A stretch of DNA of 64,000 nt. Source: Anthopleura xanthogrammica (taxonomy: Eukaryota > Cnidaria > Anthozoa > Actiniaria > Actiniidae). Below, in pieces: positions 11,554 to 26,500 of the stretch (position 1 is its first letter; each line of letters begins with the position of its first letter). A program made the position numbers and the translations under genes. The notes under the pieces are model-generated. The model was given only the letters and a program-made list of their open reading frames with translations, ran no database searches and was not told where the DNA came from. The DNA is taken from the NCBI GenBank assembly GCA_964019055.1, contig OZ025217.1, forward strand, positions 1,193,501 to 1,257,500. Direction: 5' to 3'.

Positions 11554-14500
11554 TTATATATATTGAGGGACGTCTAGTCCGACTAGCAGACGGTACATTG
11601 AAGCAGGCATCGTCTTCATACGAATCTACGACACAAAAAACATGAAACGTTAGGTTGAATTTTGATGCGCATCAAAAAAGTATCATTTGTATTATCTGTA
11701 TTCCTGTTTGTATTTAATTGCTTTGAATAGGCATGAGTAGCCATCCGCGCGCGCAGCAAACTTTCAAGGAATTGTAAGAATACACCATTGAAAACTGAAC
11801 CACAACGGACTTCCTGGTTTTTCTTTCTACATAATAAAACAAACACGCAGTAAAACAGCTTTTTTCCCCCCGTGCTCCATTCAGTAAAATAACACTTAGA
11901 AAGCACTAAAAGCACTTTTAAAAGAAATGTGAGAAGCACGGCACTCGACTATACTACGGCTTGTTTTTCTCTTAACACTTCTTTCGTGCTAACGTCACTT
12001 CCTGCGTGCTGTATTACTGAACGGAGCGGAACACGTGACACTGACGCCGACACAGGTAGCCCATACATACCTCTCCTGTAGTTGAAGCCAACAGGTCTAC
12101 TATGTGTTGATGTGACGTCGCAACAACACTTTGTCCATTAATTTCAATAATCCTATGTCCCACACGTACACCTCCGCGCTCAGCAATACTACCCCGCATT
12201 AGACTGCATATCTGAGAAAATATTATAAGATAGACAAAATATATAATCACAAGACAAAATATTGATCATAATACACCAATTCTCACCAATAACTACCCCC
12301 TCGTTCTAAAATATGGACATTATTAAGAGTACAGTTCAGACGTCGAACTTTTGCCGCGTCGAATCCAATTGCCTTTGAGGTCGAGCGTTGTTTTCTTTTT
12401 AACTAGTAGAAGTATGTAGACCAAACTTAACACATATCGTCTCCTGGCGCTAAGCAAAAGAGCTGATGTCTTATATGGTAGTTCTCGGCGTTTTCTTAGT
12501 CGCTGGCCTCAAAAGCAATTAGATTCGACGCGGCAAAAGTTCGATGTCTGAACTGGTCTTAAAGTATTTGGTGGATGTGATTACCATTCCATTCTGTACG
12601 CTGAATCCCAACTGATACTTGGTGTCTGGTCTATTTACCACTACCTGGACAGTAGGTGGGCATGACACTGCCTTCATTACCACTTTAGTTCCTGGACGGG
12701 AGTTCTAAAAATATCATAAAATAACTGTTATAAATCTCGCGTTCTGATTGGTTGGGAGCGCGTGCGTTATGAGAGCAGACAGCACGCGTGCGCACTTTTA
12801 GTTGTGTCATTCCAATCTGGCGGTCAAAACAAAAGAATACCCTTCTCTGGAGGATTGAAATTGTTTTTTGGTGATTGTTTTGACCCCAAGGTAGGAATTG
12901 AGTGAAAGGGGTCTATTCATCACTTTCCATACATCGGCTCACTGGTCACAGACAAAGCATTCAATCGAGGCTGCAAGGTTCAAATTTGAATAATCATTTG
13001 AAACTACCTTGCAGCCTCGATTGAATGCTTTGTCTGTGATCAGTGAACCGATGTATGAAAAATGATGAATAGACCCCTTGCATCACGTAGGAATGCAGCA
13101 CAATTTGGAGGAAAAAACAATAGGTTCCAATTCTCAGGAGATTAAAATTCTTTTGTTTTTTCCTCCAAATTGAGCTGCATTCCGACGTGCTTCAAGAGGT
13201 ATATTAAATACAAACAGGAACAAACAGGGGTCTATAGGATAAATAACACAGTACCTTGATAATGGTTTGACATTCTGTCAAAGGTAGCCCAACAAGACTA
13301 GTATTATTTACAGCCAGTATTTGATCCCCAACGTTTAGTCGTCCAGATTTAGCAGCGGGTCCTTCTTTAGCAAGATGTGCTATGATGGCTGTTGGGATCA
13401 TTGATCCCCACCCAGACTCTACGATCATGATGCCTAGAGACTCAGCTGGTTTCTTATTCACTACAACCTGAACCATAGAATGAAAATGAATTGAACATTA
13501 AATCTTTCCAAGTAATATCTTTTTAAGATGTAGGATGATGGAAAGAGGCGGAGGGTACACATAGGGGAACCTTCAAATCGGGCTGATCTAACTCAGGGTA
13601 CGGCTTACTCACAGATCAATACCTGAAACAACCTTCAAGTCAGGGCACATCCAACTCACAGATCAAATCCTGAAACAATCTCTGGGCTGATCTAAGACAG
13701 GGCATGGCTTACTCACAGATTGAACCCTGATACAGCCTCATGGCTGATCTACGTCAGGGCGCGGCTAACTCGCAGATTCAATTGGAATTTAGAGTGTTAG
13801 GTTTTGCGCTGGGAGGAGAACCAGTCAACACAGAGAAAACCCCTCGCTGAATAAAGGGAGAGACGTAACAAGCTCTACTCACATGTGATCCCGAGTCCAG
13901 GAATCGAACTCGAGACCCCAGAGGTGAGAATCTTAATAGTATACGTTATAAAACCTTGAAATGTGTATATGATCGTTCGTACCATACTGTGAAATGTGCT
14001 CAGAAAAAAAATTCTGAGCCCCAGATGTTTATCGTATATAAAACCTTCCAAAAATTTAAGTATTTAGAGAGAAAGAAAATTACAGCAAATCCCAAGACGG
14101 CCTCAGCCCAACAACGTACCTCTCTCGATTTACTGGCATCAGAAAGCAGCGATAAGTCTTCTCCCAGGATCTTTTGCGCCTCTAACACGCAGTTGTATTC
14201 CGCATCTTCCACGCTCTCTTCTGATATTCCGTTGGTTCGTAGGAATTCCTGATACGCGACATTGAATGCCTGGCCGATACTTTTAGCTATAATTTGAGCC
14301 TAGGAAAAGAAAGGAAACTCTATTCATACATAGTGTTGATTCACGTTGATTTAAGCGAATGCGAGCCGTTTTATCGTGCCAATGATTGCTCATAGCTTTC
14401 GTGAATAGTCTACTTCACAGTTCCCTGCGCCACTCTTGAAAGGTAGCCGTGCCTTTGCATTGGATCGAGACATGAGGTAACCTTGCAATGATAGGCACCT

Positions 14501-17500
14501 TTTTAGAGGCCTTGAACAATTATTCACATGTCTCTATCATTGCAAGGTCACCTCATGTCTCGCTTCGATGCAAAGGCATGGCTACTTTTCAAGATGGTGT
14601 AGGGAAAAGTGAATTATTACAAAATTTGATTGACTGAAGAAGAAAACAACAAAGAAAACGAGCCGCGTCTGAAGCTGTCTGGTTTAATAAAATAAAAAGA
14701 CGCTTTCAAACGAAGGTCTTGTTGCCTGTCAAAGCACTAAAATGTGGTTTAAGCCTAACTTTTCGTGCCGTGACCTACCTCAGGAGCTTGGAACACATGA
14801 CATGTGATTTTAATCATCTTGGGATCAGTTTCAGCCTTAGCAACACTGGCCAGAATCTGTGTTGCTGATGGTTTGGTTTCTAGGATGTTTTCATTATCCC
14901 CTGGGGGTCTACGGGCCATGAGGACGAGCACATCCCCGATATCGGCGATAAACGATACGGTACGTAGGGCGTGGTCCATCATGATGTCCTGCCAAAGTAA
15001 CCAATCACAAACAAGGTTTAGTTTTACTTGTTATTTTTGTTACTAATCCGCATACAAAGCGTCACGCAATACTCATCCGCGTGAAAAATACTGTCACGCC
15101 ACTCCGCATACAAAGCGTCGCGCAATACCTATCCACGTGACAATACCGTCACGCCACTCCGCATGCAAAGCGTCGCGCAATACCAATCCGCGTGAAAATA
15201 CCGTCACGCCACTCCGCATGCAAAGCGTCGCGCAATACCCATCCGCGTGAAAATACCGTCACGCCACTCCGCATGCAAAGCGTCGCCAAATACCCATCCG
15301 CGTGAAAATACCGTCACGCCACTCCGCATGCAAAGCGTCGCGCAATACCCATCCACGTGACAATACCGTCACGCCACTCCGCATGCAAAGCGTCGCGCAA
15401 TACCCATCCGCGTGAAAATACCGTCACGCCACTCCGCATGCAAAGCGTCGCACAATACCCATCCGCGTGAAAATACCGTCACGCCACTCCGCATACAAAG
15501 CGTCGCCCAATACCTATCCACGTGACAATACCGTCACGCCACTCCGCATGCAAAGCGTCGCACAATACCCATCCGCGTGAAAATACCGTCACGCCACTCC
15601 GCATGCAAAGCGTCGCGCAATACCCATTCGCGTAACGATCCCGTAACGGTCATCGAGTGACCTGTATAATTACCTTATTAACAGAGTTTACAACTTTAAT
15701 TCTTTCAGTAGAAATAAATAAATCCACGTCTGTCGTAGGCTGATCTTCACCTTCGGGTACCTATAAGAACAAAGAAATATTATTTTTATGAAGAGCAGAG
15801 CAAGCAGTGAAACGTGGGTAAAATCTAAAAGTTTACTTTATTTTATTGTCGTACCTTGATTCGTCCAACTGCTTCCTGGGCTTGCTGCATTCGTACTGAC
15901 CGGTTTGGGGACTGGGTCGACATGATCTGTGACGATCCAAGATACTGAAAATAAAAAAAACCTAACATTTTATAAGGTGTTCCGCAGAGATCTACATTGG
16001 GTCCTTTATAAAAGATGATGTTAAAAAATCAAAAGGCGAAAATTTGATGTCTTCACAAGCGAGGAAACAACTCCGGCAATAGAAACTCTAGTAATTTAAG
16101 GACGAACATACAAATTCACGCTGGATTTCCTCAAGGATCAGTATTAGGTCCTTTTATGTGATATTTTATCTCATATTCTCATTAAGGTTTTATTTTTTCG
16201 AGTTATTTTATTATTGAACTTCATGAATATTTATTTTCAAAACTAAGAACGACCAAGTTGACCTCCACAACTTCTTCGTGGATGCAATAAGCACAGCCAA
16301 ACAGCGCACGCGCAAAAATAAAGTATCCAACAGTCTTTTATATTTAGTAATTTTTATGCCATATTTTTTAAAGTTATATAAAAGGACAAACGCAAACATC
16401 CAGCCGGTAATGTTACCGCGGTAAAGTCATTTGTCTACAAGTCCTGTGGAGAACTCCATTTAAATTCTCCTCATTTGCGCACCCCAACATGGGTTCACTA
16501 CTCCAGTGAGAGAATTATTCAAATCTAAAGACACCGCAAGATTTCATTTCACGAAACTCATCTACACGCCTAGTTATTAAGGCCTAAATACTAAGCAGCC
16601 AGATGCACATTCTAGATCCTTCAAAACAACAGGATTTTACAAAAAAACAGTGGCATGTATCATGATCAAAACACGGTATTTAAAAGGTCAATATTGTAAG
16701 CCAAGATCAAGGGCATAAAGAACTTTTTTTTTTAGCCATGAGCAAAATGTTAAGTGAAGTTAGGAAATAAACATACGACTAATAAATGGTTCTTGCTCTT
16801 TCGTAGTAATCTTTACCGATTCAAATAACAAATTGTTATTTAAAATAATTTTTATTGGATATTTTGGTTGAATTTTTCGACAACCAATGCAACAAAATCA
16901 TTAATAAATGAAATTATTTTATTTAGAAAATGAGAACTGTTTTATTTATTTTTATTCTAATTCAAGCCAGGAGCATTTTTGCCTCAAAGGGTTTCTGTAA
17001 AATGCAGAATGACAAACACATCGCGACAAAAACCTGTCATTTACGAAAAGCGGGTTTTTTTTCCTTGATGTATTTCCACTTTACGGGAAATCGTCTGGTG
17101 CGTTTCCGTTCCGATAGCGAGTGATTAGGATACGTATTATATATCGTCTTGTTAGAAGGATAGAAGAGTAAAAAAAAAAAATACTTCCAAAGAAATGAAT
17201 TAACTTCAAGCTGTCTTTATCATCTATTAGTAGCTTAATAACTTTTATAGAACAAGAACGTTGATTGGTTAGTTGATCTATTTGACATAATATCAAGGCA
17301 TTCTCAAATAATTTTCTTTCAATCTTTTAAATTATTTTTTATCACTTATCCCTACATTTTTAAATGGTATAATTTTTGGAATAGCTAAAAAGAATATATT
17401 GTAATATTTTTTCCTAGTTCAATACACGCGAAAATTACAACTGTGATGAAAACTCCTCGCTATATTCTTTAATTATTGTCACTGTCCTATTTTTCTGATT

Positions 17501-20500
17501 TTAAATGGCATATTTTTTGGGGAAAGCTGAAAATAATCTTTCGTACGTTTTTTTTCCTAGTTCAAATACGCGGAAATTAAAATCCTGAAGAAAATTCCTT
17601 CCTATATTCTTCAAATATTTTTCTTTCTTTTTTCTTTCTATTTCTTTATTTTTTCTATATATATATATATTTTTTAATTTTTCTATTTTTCTTATCACAT
17701 TCACTCCAGCGTCTAAGCAGTCTTTATAGACTCGTTAAACAGTTGCCCGTGGCTTAACAAACGGATAGCAACGTGTCTTTTAGAGGAACTGAAAATATAG
17801 ATATCAAGATCTGTAAACAGATGGAGTTAAGCAGCTTAGGGTCTGCCTAGACAACACCAACGCACCAGTAGTAATAATAACTAAATCAGTCATCAAATGT
17901 CGCCTAATGTCTACAACTGAAAACAGCAACAAAAATAAAAAACAATAAAAACTACTAAGACTAAAATATTTTGAATAAACTACAAACTTGTCGTCAAACA
18001 ATGAAGTAAAAGTCAATCACTTTTTTAATAAATTTTCACGGTTTCCATTGTGAGAAGAAATTTAAAGGGGTTTGATTCGGTTTTTATTATCAGGAATTGA
18101 GAGCAGATGGTTGTGATAGGTAATATTATAATGTAGAATTGTTTTGTTTGTCGATAGCTTTAATAATGGCTGGTTCATTGATGGTAGAACGATGATTTGA
18201 GGAATATTATGTAATTTCAGTGGAACAAATTATGTTCTGTGGCTTATCTATGCTCACAGTTCAAACTCTATCCTCGTAATGTTTCTCATAAGATAGATGA
18301 AATAAATTGAAGACAGTCAGTACACTTATTGCAGATTGTATTCTTCATTTACGATCAAGTGTATTATGAAAAACTAAGGCTAACTAAAAGATACAATGTT
18401 AATGAAAAATATTTTGCGAGTTTTCGTTTTGGAAAAATTAGAGGAATAAAAAGTAGAAATCGAATGGAAATATAATGGGAAAACGGGAGATGTGTAAACA
18501 AATGAATAAAATAATGAATTATAAGTGAAAATTACTTCAAAATAACTAGGAGTATATATATGTATATATTGCATGAGAAGTAATGACTTTCAGCCTTTAA
18601 AATATTTAAAAAAAACCACAATGTTTAAGTGAATTTATCGACTTTATATCTAAAAAACTAATATATATTGTAGGTAAAGAGTGCTGGATTTCAGCTCAAA
18701 ATTGAAAAAAAAAAACAAGAAGAAAGCGATATAAAATGCTGACTGAGAAGAAAAGATTAAATGACGATTTTCCCCATTATCACAGAATTTAGAGTATCTT
18801 AGGCACTTGATCTGACATTCATACAAGTCATGGTTCTTTTTTGTTAGTTAAATAATCCTCTTTCAGTATTGTACTGTCACGTGCAATTTCAATACTAAGT
18901 CTAAATCTTAACCGAATATTTTGACTTGAAAACATTTCTGGACATACCAGGAAATGTCTGTCTACGGGTTCATATTGAGGAAACCTAGCTTTGAAGTAGT
19001 AATGCAGACGTTTAATAGCAATACGAAGTATTGATTGTATTTGCAAACCAAACTCATGCATCAATAACTGTAGCGCAAAACTAATATACGGAGGGAAGAG
19101 AAGTGTAATATTTGGAATTTTTCGCGTCGTTCTCATAACTGTTTTTATTGAAAAACAGCACGGAAGATTTTGGAATAAATAAGCTTGAGAAAATAGTTTT
19201 CTTTGTGTGTGTGGAGGGAAATTCATATTAGAAAATTGCGAGATCATATTTCATTAAAAAAGACAAAAAATGTCGTATTTTAAATGATTGAATTGAACTT
19301 CAGCTTATCTTTGTTGGTTGCATGTCATGATAGTAAAGCAGAGTCAATAAGTCAAATGAAGTCAATGAAGGTAAACTATGGTGAAGGAGAACGAATAAAA
19401 GCAGTGTAAATTAGGGAAAATAACAAGAGCTTTGCGGTAAGGCCACAAACCTCAAGTAAATTAAATTGAAGTTCGGTAAAGAGTATTTTCACTAACCTTG
19501 GCTGTGTAGACGACGCCGAGGAGCAGATTTCTTGGATGGTGAGGACCTTCCCATGCTGTGAGAAATAGAAAACAAAACATCCAACACAAATTAGTCATTT
19601 TGGATGGCGGATAATTTCAACGATCTTCTAGCCATGTTCTAAATAAAGACCATTCTAAAGTGATAGCTGTGATAGCACATGATTATTTTCCATGCAGCTA
19701 AGAGTAAAATAGTAATGGGTTATTTGAAGTGAACACGAATTCAGTGGTTGTGCTATCGACTCGAATAGCTTACCAACAGGAAGTGGATTTTTATTGAACG
19801 GCTGGCAAAACTTGTGGAAAAGTTTAACTTCAGGGATCTTAGATTCATCGTATTCGATATAGTCCTCCGAGTCATCCGAGTCCTCGTACTCATCCATTTT
19901 GAAATTCCATTTTACAAGCATAACAAATACTCGTAGTAATCTTAGCCGCCACTGCCACTTGCGAGAGTTTTCCTGGGCTATTCAGAAATGGAGTACAGAC
20001 GTTTTAATATCGCTAGACGGCTTGAGACACCTTGAGATACGGGCAGGCACCGTTCATGACATATCAGCTACCAATAGAATATAGTATAGCCGGGAAAACT
20101 ACAGTTACTGACACAACTTCCCAACTTCATTATCGCTTAAGCAATCGTGTCGTAAAAGATTAATTGTCGCCAAACAATAACACGAGGTAAATTTCTATAA
20201 AATTCGATAGAGTCTCATCAATATTTAGCGACGATTTAGAAATGTATGGAACGAATGAAGTCTAGAAGTGGCGGAGGAGAGTGCATTGCGATCAGCTCCT
20301 GATTACGTTATCTGAGTCCGTTCGGCGCATGAAGCTGTCAAATAATGCCAAGCTAGGCTGGAGATATTGGCATGGTAATGATGAATAAACTCGGTAGCAG
20401 GCACTAGCAAACGTGACAAACAATAGCTGAGGTGTTTGTGTGGCGTTCAGCTGCTGAACTGCCCTGAATGTCAACAAACGATTGTCTTTTATCAACAACT

Positions 20501-23500
20501 TCTAAGATTAATTAATTCTAGACCGACTCTTTCGAGAAGAACAAATTGGATTCAAACGTGGAAAACGCCAAAACTAGTATCGATAGCTTAATATTACGTG
20601 AATATAATACAGAGACCTGGTTGGCGATCAGAGTCTAGAAAAGGAAGACACGCTTTGATGAAGACTGACGTGTGGGATGTGATGAAAAGGATGTTTGGTT
20701 TTGCGTGGTGAACGAATGAGCGAACGGTCTAGCCGACGTTGTTAATCTCACTGGCGTACCTTCCAGCAGAAAGACGGTTTCGAGATGATTAATGATCATA
20801 ATTTACATCTAAATAAAAAAAAGTAACATTGAAGAGCCATCACTGCAGGTGCCCTTGCATTACCGCCAAAAAAGAACGAATCTTTTCCACGGATTATTCC
20901 AAGCGGATAACTGAACTCCAGTAACATTGATTACTTAGCATTAGGTATAAAAGGTCTAGAGTAAAGCGTGGGATTGAGTTGGCTCAGTTATTTGTATTGA
21001 AGGATTTTGATTATAACCTTCACAATTGCAGCCCTAACCTTTACGAAGGTTCGGAGACATCTCATTAAAACTAATGTCAAACAACTAATAGATAAACTTA
21101 AGTCCCATTCAATTCATAAATCAAGTGCAGTTGGATAGTAAGTGCATTTAAGAGGTTTATTTTACAATTCAATGACATTTTAAGCTTATTATTTGGGGAT
21201 TTTTTTCCAGTATTGGAATAATCTGGCTTAAATCCTGAACTTTTTGAAGCATGTTTGTGGATATGAAGTCAAATACATGAAACGCCGTCAATTTTTTTCT
21301 TCACAAGTATCGAATATTCAATCACTTTGATATTTTTAGGAGGCCCTCAAGCAATGATTAAGATGGATCGATATTGGAGTAAAGAGTCTTGCGGAGGAAG
21401 AAAAACAGAAAAAAAAAAGACTGAAAAACAAGAAATTTTTTCACGTGAAAGCGAGTGTGGGAATCAGGGAATCGAGCCCAGTTGTGCCACAGGGAGCCCA
21501 AATTAGGGAAAAGTGAAAATATAATCAGAAAAAATACCGTGTTATATTTTTTTAAATTGAGACCAAGATAGTGTCCTCCATAACAGAAGCGGATGGAAAA
21601 ATCAAGCAATATTACAGTACATTATTTTTTTCGCGCACCTGGCTTTTCCATTCCCGCCCATGGTTCTCTAATGGTTCAGCTGGAAAAAGTGAGATTTGAA
21701 AAAATTTTCTGTGTAAAAATTATATTTGAATCTTTGCCTTAATAATATGCTAGTCAACAGAAAAGCATGTAAACTAAATGTTGATTTTCGATATTAGAAA
21801 ATTTCAGAAATGTAGAAATAGTGACGTAGAAAGGACGTCATTGCAAAACTGAGGTGTCATATTTCATTAGATGCGCCACTTTCCGGGACGAGCAAAAAAA
21901 TATAAATATTGCAATCAAAATATAGAAAACGGCCATCATTTTGTCACTGTTATCAAGCGCTTATGACCAACGTTATTTTTTTCATTTGATGGACTGGAAA
22001 TCCATAATTTCAAAAGGCCTGGCTACTAACGGTGACGCCTTAGTTTTGAAAATTTTCTCGATTGTGATTGGCTAACTTTTTTTTTAAGATCAGCTGGATG
22101 AGAAACTAGGAGCGAAGTTAGGCGGATACTAAAGGAAAAGAAAAAAGAAAAAAAAAAAAAAAAGTTAGGCGGATACTCGCGCGAGTCTTTCTCGATCATT
22201 TCTCGACACAGCCCCCCCAGACACACCTGTACTTAAAGCAATAGACTATCGTTATCTTTCCCGCCTTTTCACTGATACTGATCAACACGTGCGTGACACA
22301 GAGTTTGACAGGATAGTATCAGATTGAAGTGCTTCAAATTGAAAAGCAAATAACACGGACATGAACGGAACACGTACGACAGCCACGATTAAGATAGTGT
22401 TTGATAAGTGAAGTACATTCAAATAGATGATAGACTTCCTTGACAACCGGGCTTCCTGTGGAATTGATAACAACAAGCTTTGCACGCAAAAATCATAGAA
22501 GAGAATATCGAGGAAAGCCACAGTAATGAATGAATAGTAACTATTAGATAGAGAGATAAAGGGACATGGCTAACTAATAGATCGAATCCTGAAACAACCT
22601 CAGGGCTGATTTAAGTCAGGGCATGGCTAACTCACAGACCGAATTGGAATTTAGCGTGTTAGGTTTTGTTAAGGGAGGAAAAGCGGAGAACCTGGAGAAA
22701 ACTCTCGAATTGCGCTATTTAAAATCACATCTTTTAAGAATAAAAAAAACAACTTTAAAGCAGTTAGACCGGCGCCGTGGCTTTTAGAGACTGTCTTTTA
22801 AGCGTAGCCTCTGAGACCTGTGGCTTTCTTCCCTCATTTTCTCCTAGACGTTTTAGGCCTATAAGACCACCAATATCTAACGCCTTAGATCTCATCTCTC
22901 TTACTCTTAACCATGTGAGTCGCACAGGCACTATTATTATTATTAATCTCAGATTTAGCTAGTAACAAAAAATATAAGCTGACGAATTTTTGAAAAATTA
23001 TGAAAATGATTGACAGGTTTGGTTCGGGAGAGCAGGACAAAGTGTAAGTACGACCAAAAAAACTGGAAATATTCCACTGAGCTTGTCAACATTAGTTAAG
23101 CATAATATATCGAGATGATATTGGAAGAGTGGGAAAACGTGAGATTCACTGACTCTCAAATGGCTTTCCATTTCAAGGAACTGATGTGATTGGATGAGGT
23201 GCGTTTTCATGAGCATTGATTGGTTCAGAGTGGAAAACAATTGAAAGCCGTGCGATTCAGGTTCTCTCAAATGGCTTCCCATTTTAAAGAATGTGATTTG
23301 ATTAGGAGCGTTTTTGTGAGTCTTGATTGGTTTAAAGAGGAAACCATTTGAGTGCTAGGGTACATAACAATTCCACGTGAAACCAAAAAAATAATTAGCT
23401 TAGTCTGGAGCAATTTCAAAGAAACAAAAAACATTAAATGCATTAAATATTAAACAACTTAACTGGTGATATAATAAAAAAGTTATGCAAAAGACCAAAC

Positions 23501-26500
23501 TTCCGAAGAAAAAATATACGGAAATATGTAAAACTTCAGAGCCTTCGTGTGTTACGAATGAGCAAAATTTTTGAATCACAGGCTAAAGTTCGCTAAAGAT
23601 TCCAAGATTTTTAACCACATTGGGTAGGACGATACTTAATTTAATCGATCAATTTAACGAATTCTTGAAATACGGAATAGAAGATTTCCGGCCTAATATT
23701 TATGAAACGAAATTCCAGCTTCTTCGAATAATATTCTAAGAGTTCAGTTTATCGACTAAGCTCGAGTAGGGAGGAAAAATATAATTTTAACTTACCTAAA
23801 TCTCTTTCTTGAGCTTTCTTGGCGGCCTAGAAAGGAAGGAAGGGAGGAAGGAAAATAAATATTAAGCTGAGTAGATTAATCTAATACTAGAACGTTAAAT
23901 AGTTCTTCACCGGAAAGTCGTCTTCTTGAGCAATAGAAGTAATAAAGTTTTTTTGCATCAAGTTATCTTGGTGGGTTTTTGGATCATCTGTATTAGATTA
24001 TACAGCCACAACAAACAAGCTGTATCGAACTACAAGTCATAAGAATCCCTCATATCAAAAACTGGTAAATACACTAGGTTAATATACATGTATACATAGT
24101 ATGTGTTCTATATGGAGTTTCTTGGAGTCTTGAAGAGAGGAGTTTAAGGGCATATATGAAGTGAGGAAGAAAGGCTGTCAGTCAAAACTCTTGGAATAAT
24201 TTTATGATAATAGATATTCATTCAATAATTAATGCCTGAAGAACGATCATGATGCATACGATTAAGATTAAATAGAATGTGATGACAATGCTTCATTAGA
24301 ATCTATGAAGGGTCTATATATGTATGGATGTCTGTGATAACTATCATTGATCAGGTCCCATTCGTTTGGCAAAGTGTTTTAAATTTGATTATACTATGAG
24401 TTATTGGTAAATAAAGAAACAATGCTGAAGGAGATGCATGAAAATTACTTGGTGTAATTCTAGTACACCTACAAAATTGTGTATTTTTTTTTGTGGAATG
24501 GCAAGTGAAGTGAGAAAGCACATAAATATGATGGAGAAACCCTCGACTAGAAGAAATGAGAAAAGTCAAGATTAATGCTGAACACAAAAGAAGTTCAAAA
24601 AGTGAAAAGGAGTGGAAGAATGCATGAGATTATGCAAAACTGAATGAGAAAATTTATCTAGAAATAAAAAAATATGGATGGGAAATACCCAAGAGTGAAT
24701 GGGATGTCTGAAGGCATGCAGCATAACATCTATAATAAAAAAGCTTCTTTAAATGAAAAATGTAGAATGAATGAAAATTGTGACCACTGAGTAAATGCAT
24801 CGATATCTGAGGTTATCACGTAAATCAGTGCCAAGAGAAGAAGGAAGGAAAGAATGGCCTAAAATCCTTGATGTAGAGATAATGACCTAGCTTGAACGAC
24901 ACCTAGGAAAACTCAGTCGAACTGAGACAAAACAGAATGGTAAGAATTAGAGAAATGGAAATAAAAAAAAAGGAAATGAAAAATATATTTCTGTAAATAT
25001 TGAAATCTAAGGAAAAAGATTTTTGAAAAGATAACAACACCCTAAACGAAATAGAATGATAAGAATGAGACAGGAATACTAATGAAAAAGGAAATAAAAA
25101 ACACATGAAAAACAGCAGAGATGAAGGAATGGAATTGACACTAAAAATGTTTTCATAGGGCGAATTTTTATTGGAAGTATCTTAATGAATGATCATCAAT
25201 TCTATATAATGTCTATTTTGTATCTCTTTCATATTCAAGCGGAAATATCGATATTAAAAAGTTGGAAATACAAGCCACTATACGGTGCGCAAAGAAGAGA
25301 GGAAGAGGCGAAGCAATAAAAGGTATATACTTGATTCTAACTACTTGAATTTTATTTATTTTTTACTTCATCTAAAGGCGGATAGAATCAAAATGCAATG
25401 TTATCAAATTGATACAAGGAATAATTTTCTCTTTTTTCTTTCAATTTGGTCCTAATGAAAATATACCAACCCTACGACGAAAGAAACCATGGTTAGAATA
25501 AGACTGGTGTTTTTATTATCACTGATGGCATCAGGAGACTTAACCGCCAATTAGTGGGATAATTGAGTTGATCACAGGTTAATAGAAATTCATGTTCTTA
25601 ATTTACCAGCTGGACGATCTAAGTAAGTGTAACGCAATATAAGAAATGTCACGTAATGTATGTCACGCCGTTAATATTAAAAATAAAACAAATACGCCAT
25701 TTGAATCAAACCGAGTCACGTGCTGATATATTACTTTGATAACGAATCAATTCAGCCCAAGGTCCCTTGGGGAAGGCTCTGCTGGATGGCAAACAAACTT
25801 TAAATTAATCCGTATCTTGAAATCGAAAGTATCTTATAAGAAATTTTTTTTTTGAAAAGGTCTTGGATATGACATTAGTAATCCTGCAAAAAAAAATTTG
25901 AAATAAAAGAAGTCCGAACTTTTTGCCATCCAGTAACAGTCACGTGATTATATCCTGCAAAAGGCTTATTGGGCACAAGTTTGAAGAAATATTTATATGA
26001 CACGAATTTTGTCCACTTTATGAACCTTACAAAAGTTTTTTCTCTAAAGTGCGTATTCCAGAGTTAAAATGTATTCACATCTGTATAATCTACCAAGAAC
26101 GGCCAGGTGGCCGGCGACAAAAAACGTCACGTTATATTAAAAATATTGTCACGTGACTCTTGTCACGTAATATCACCTTCAAAAATGTCATAAACTGTCA
26201 CTACTCGGACGAGTTAATACGATGCTCTTAATAGTGGGAGACAAATTTAGGAGTAAAGGGATAAAAATTTTCCCGGAATTTTCAGTGCTATGTCGGCCTT
26301 TATAAGCGTATACTCCGAGCCATTTTTATTTTCAATCTGTACAGAATAGCAGAAAAAGGAATACATTAGCACCAGTACTAACCAATCACCGAGCACCAAA
26401 TAGCCAATTATTCATGGCACGTCTCAAACCGCGATATCGAATCAATTTGTTTAGTTTACTAGGAGCTCCTTCTGTTGCTAATGTGGCGTCGTGTGGTTGG

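Noticed and set aside
15050..15655. CRISPR-like regular repeats
   Set aside because: Contiguous 55-bp units without unique spacers in an animal intron: an ordinary minisatellite.
16930..17124. 64-aa plus-strand frame with a signal-peptide-like start
   Set aside because: Short, alone in an APBA intron, cysteine pattern unlike a family I know, and followed by T-rich sequence. Chance hydrophobic start in AT-rich DNA is likely.
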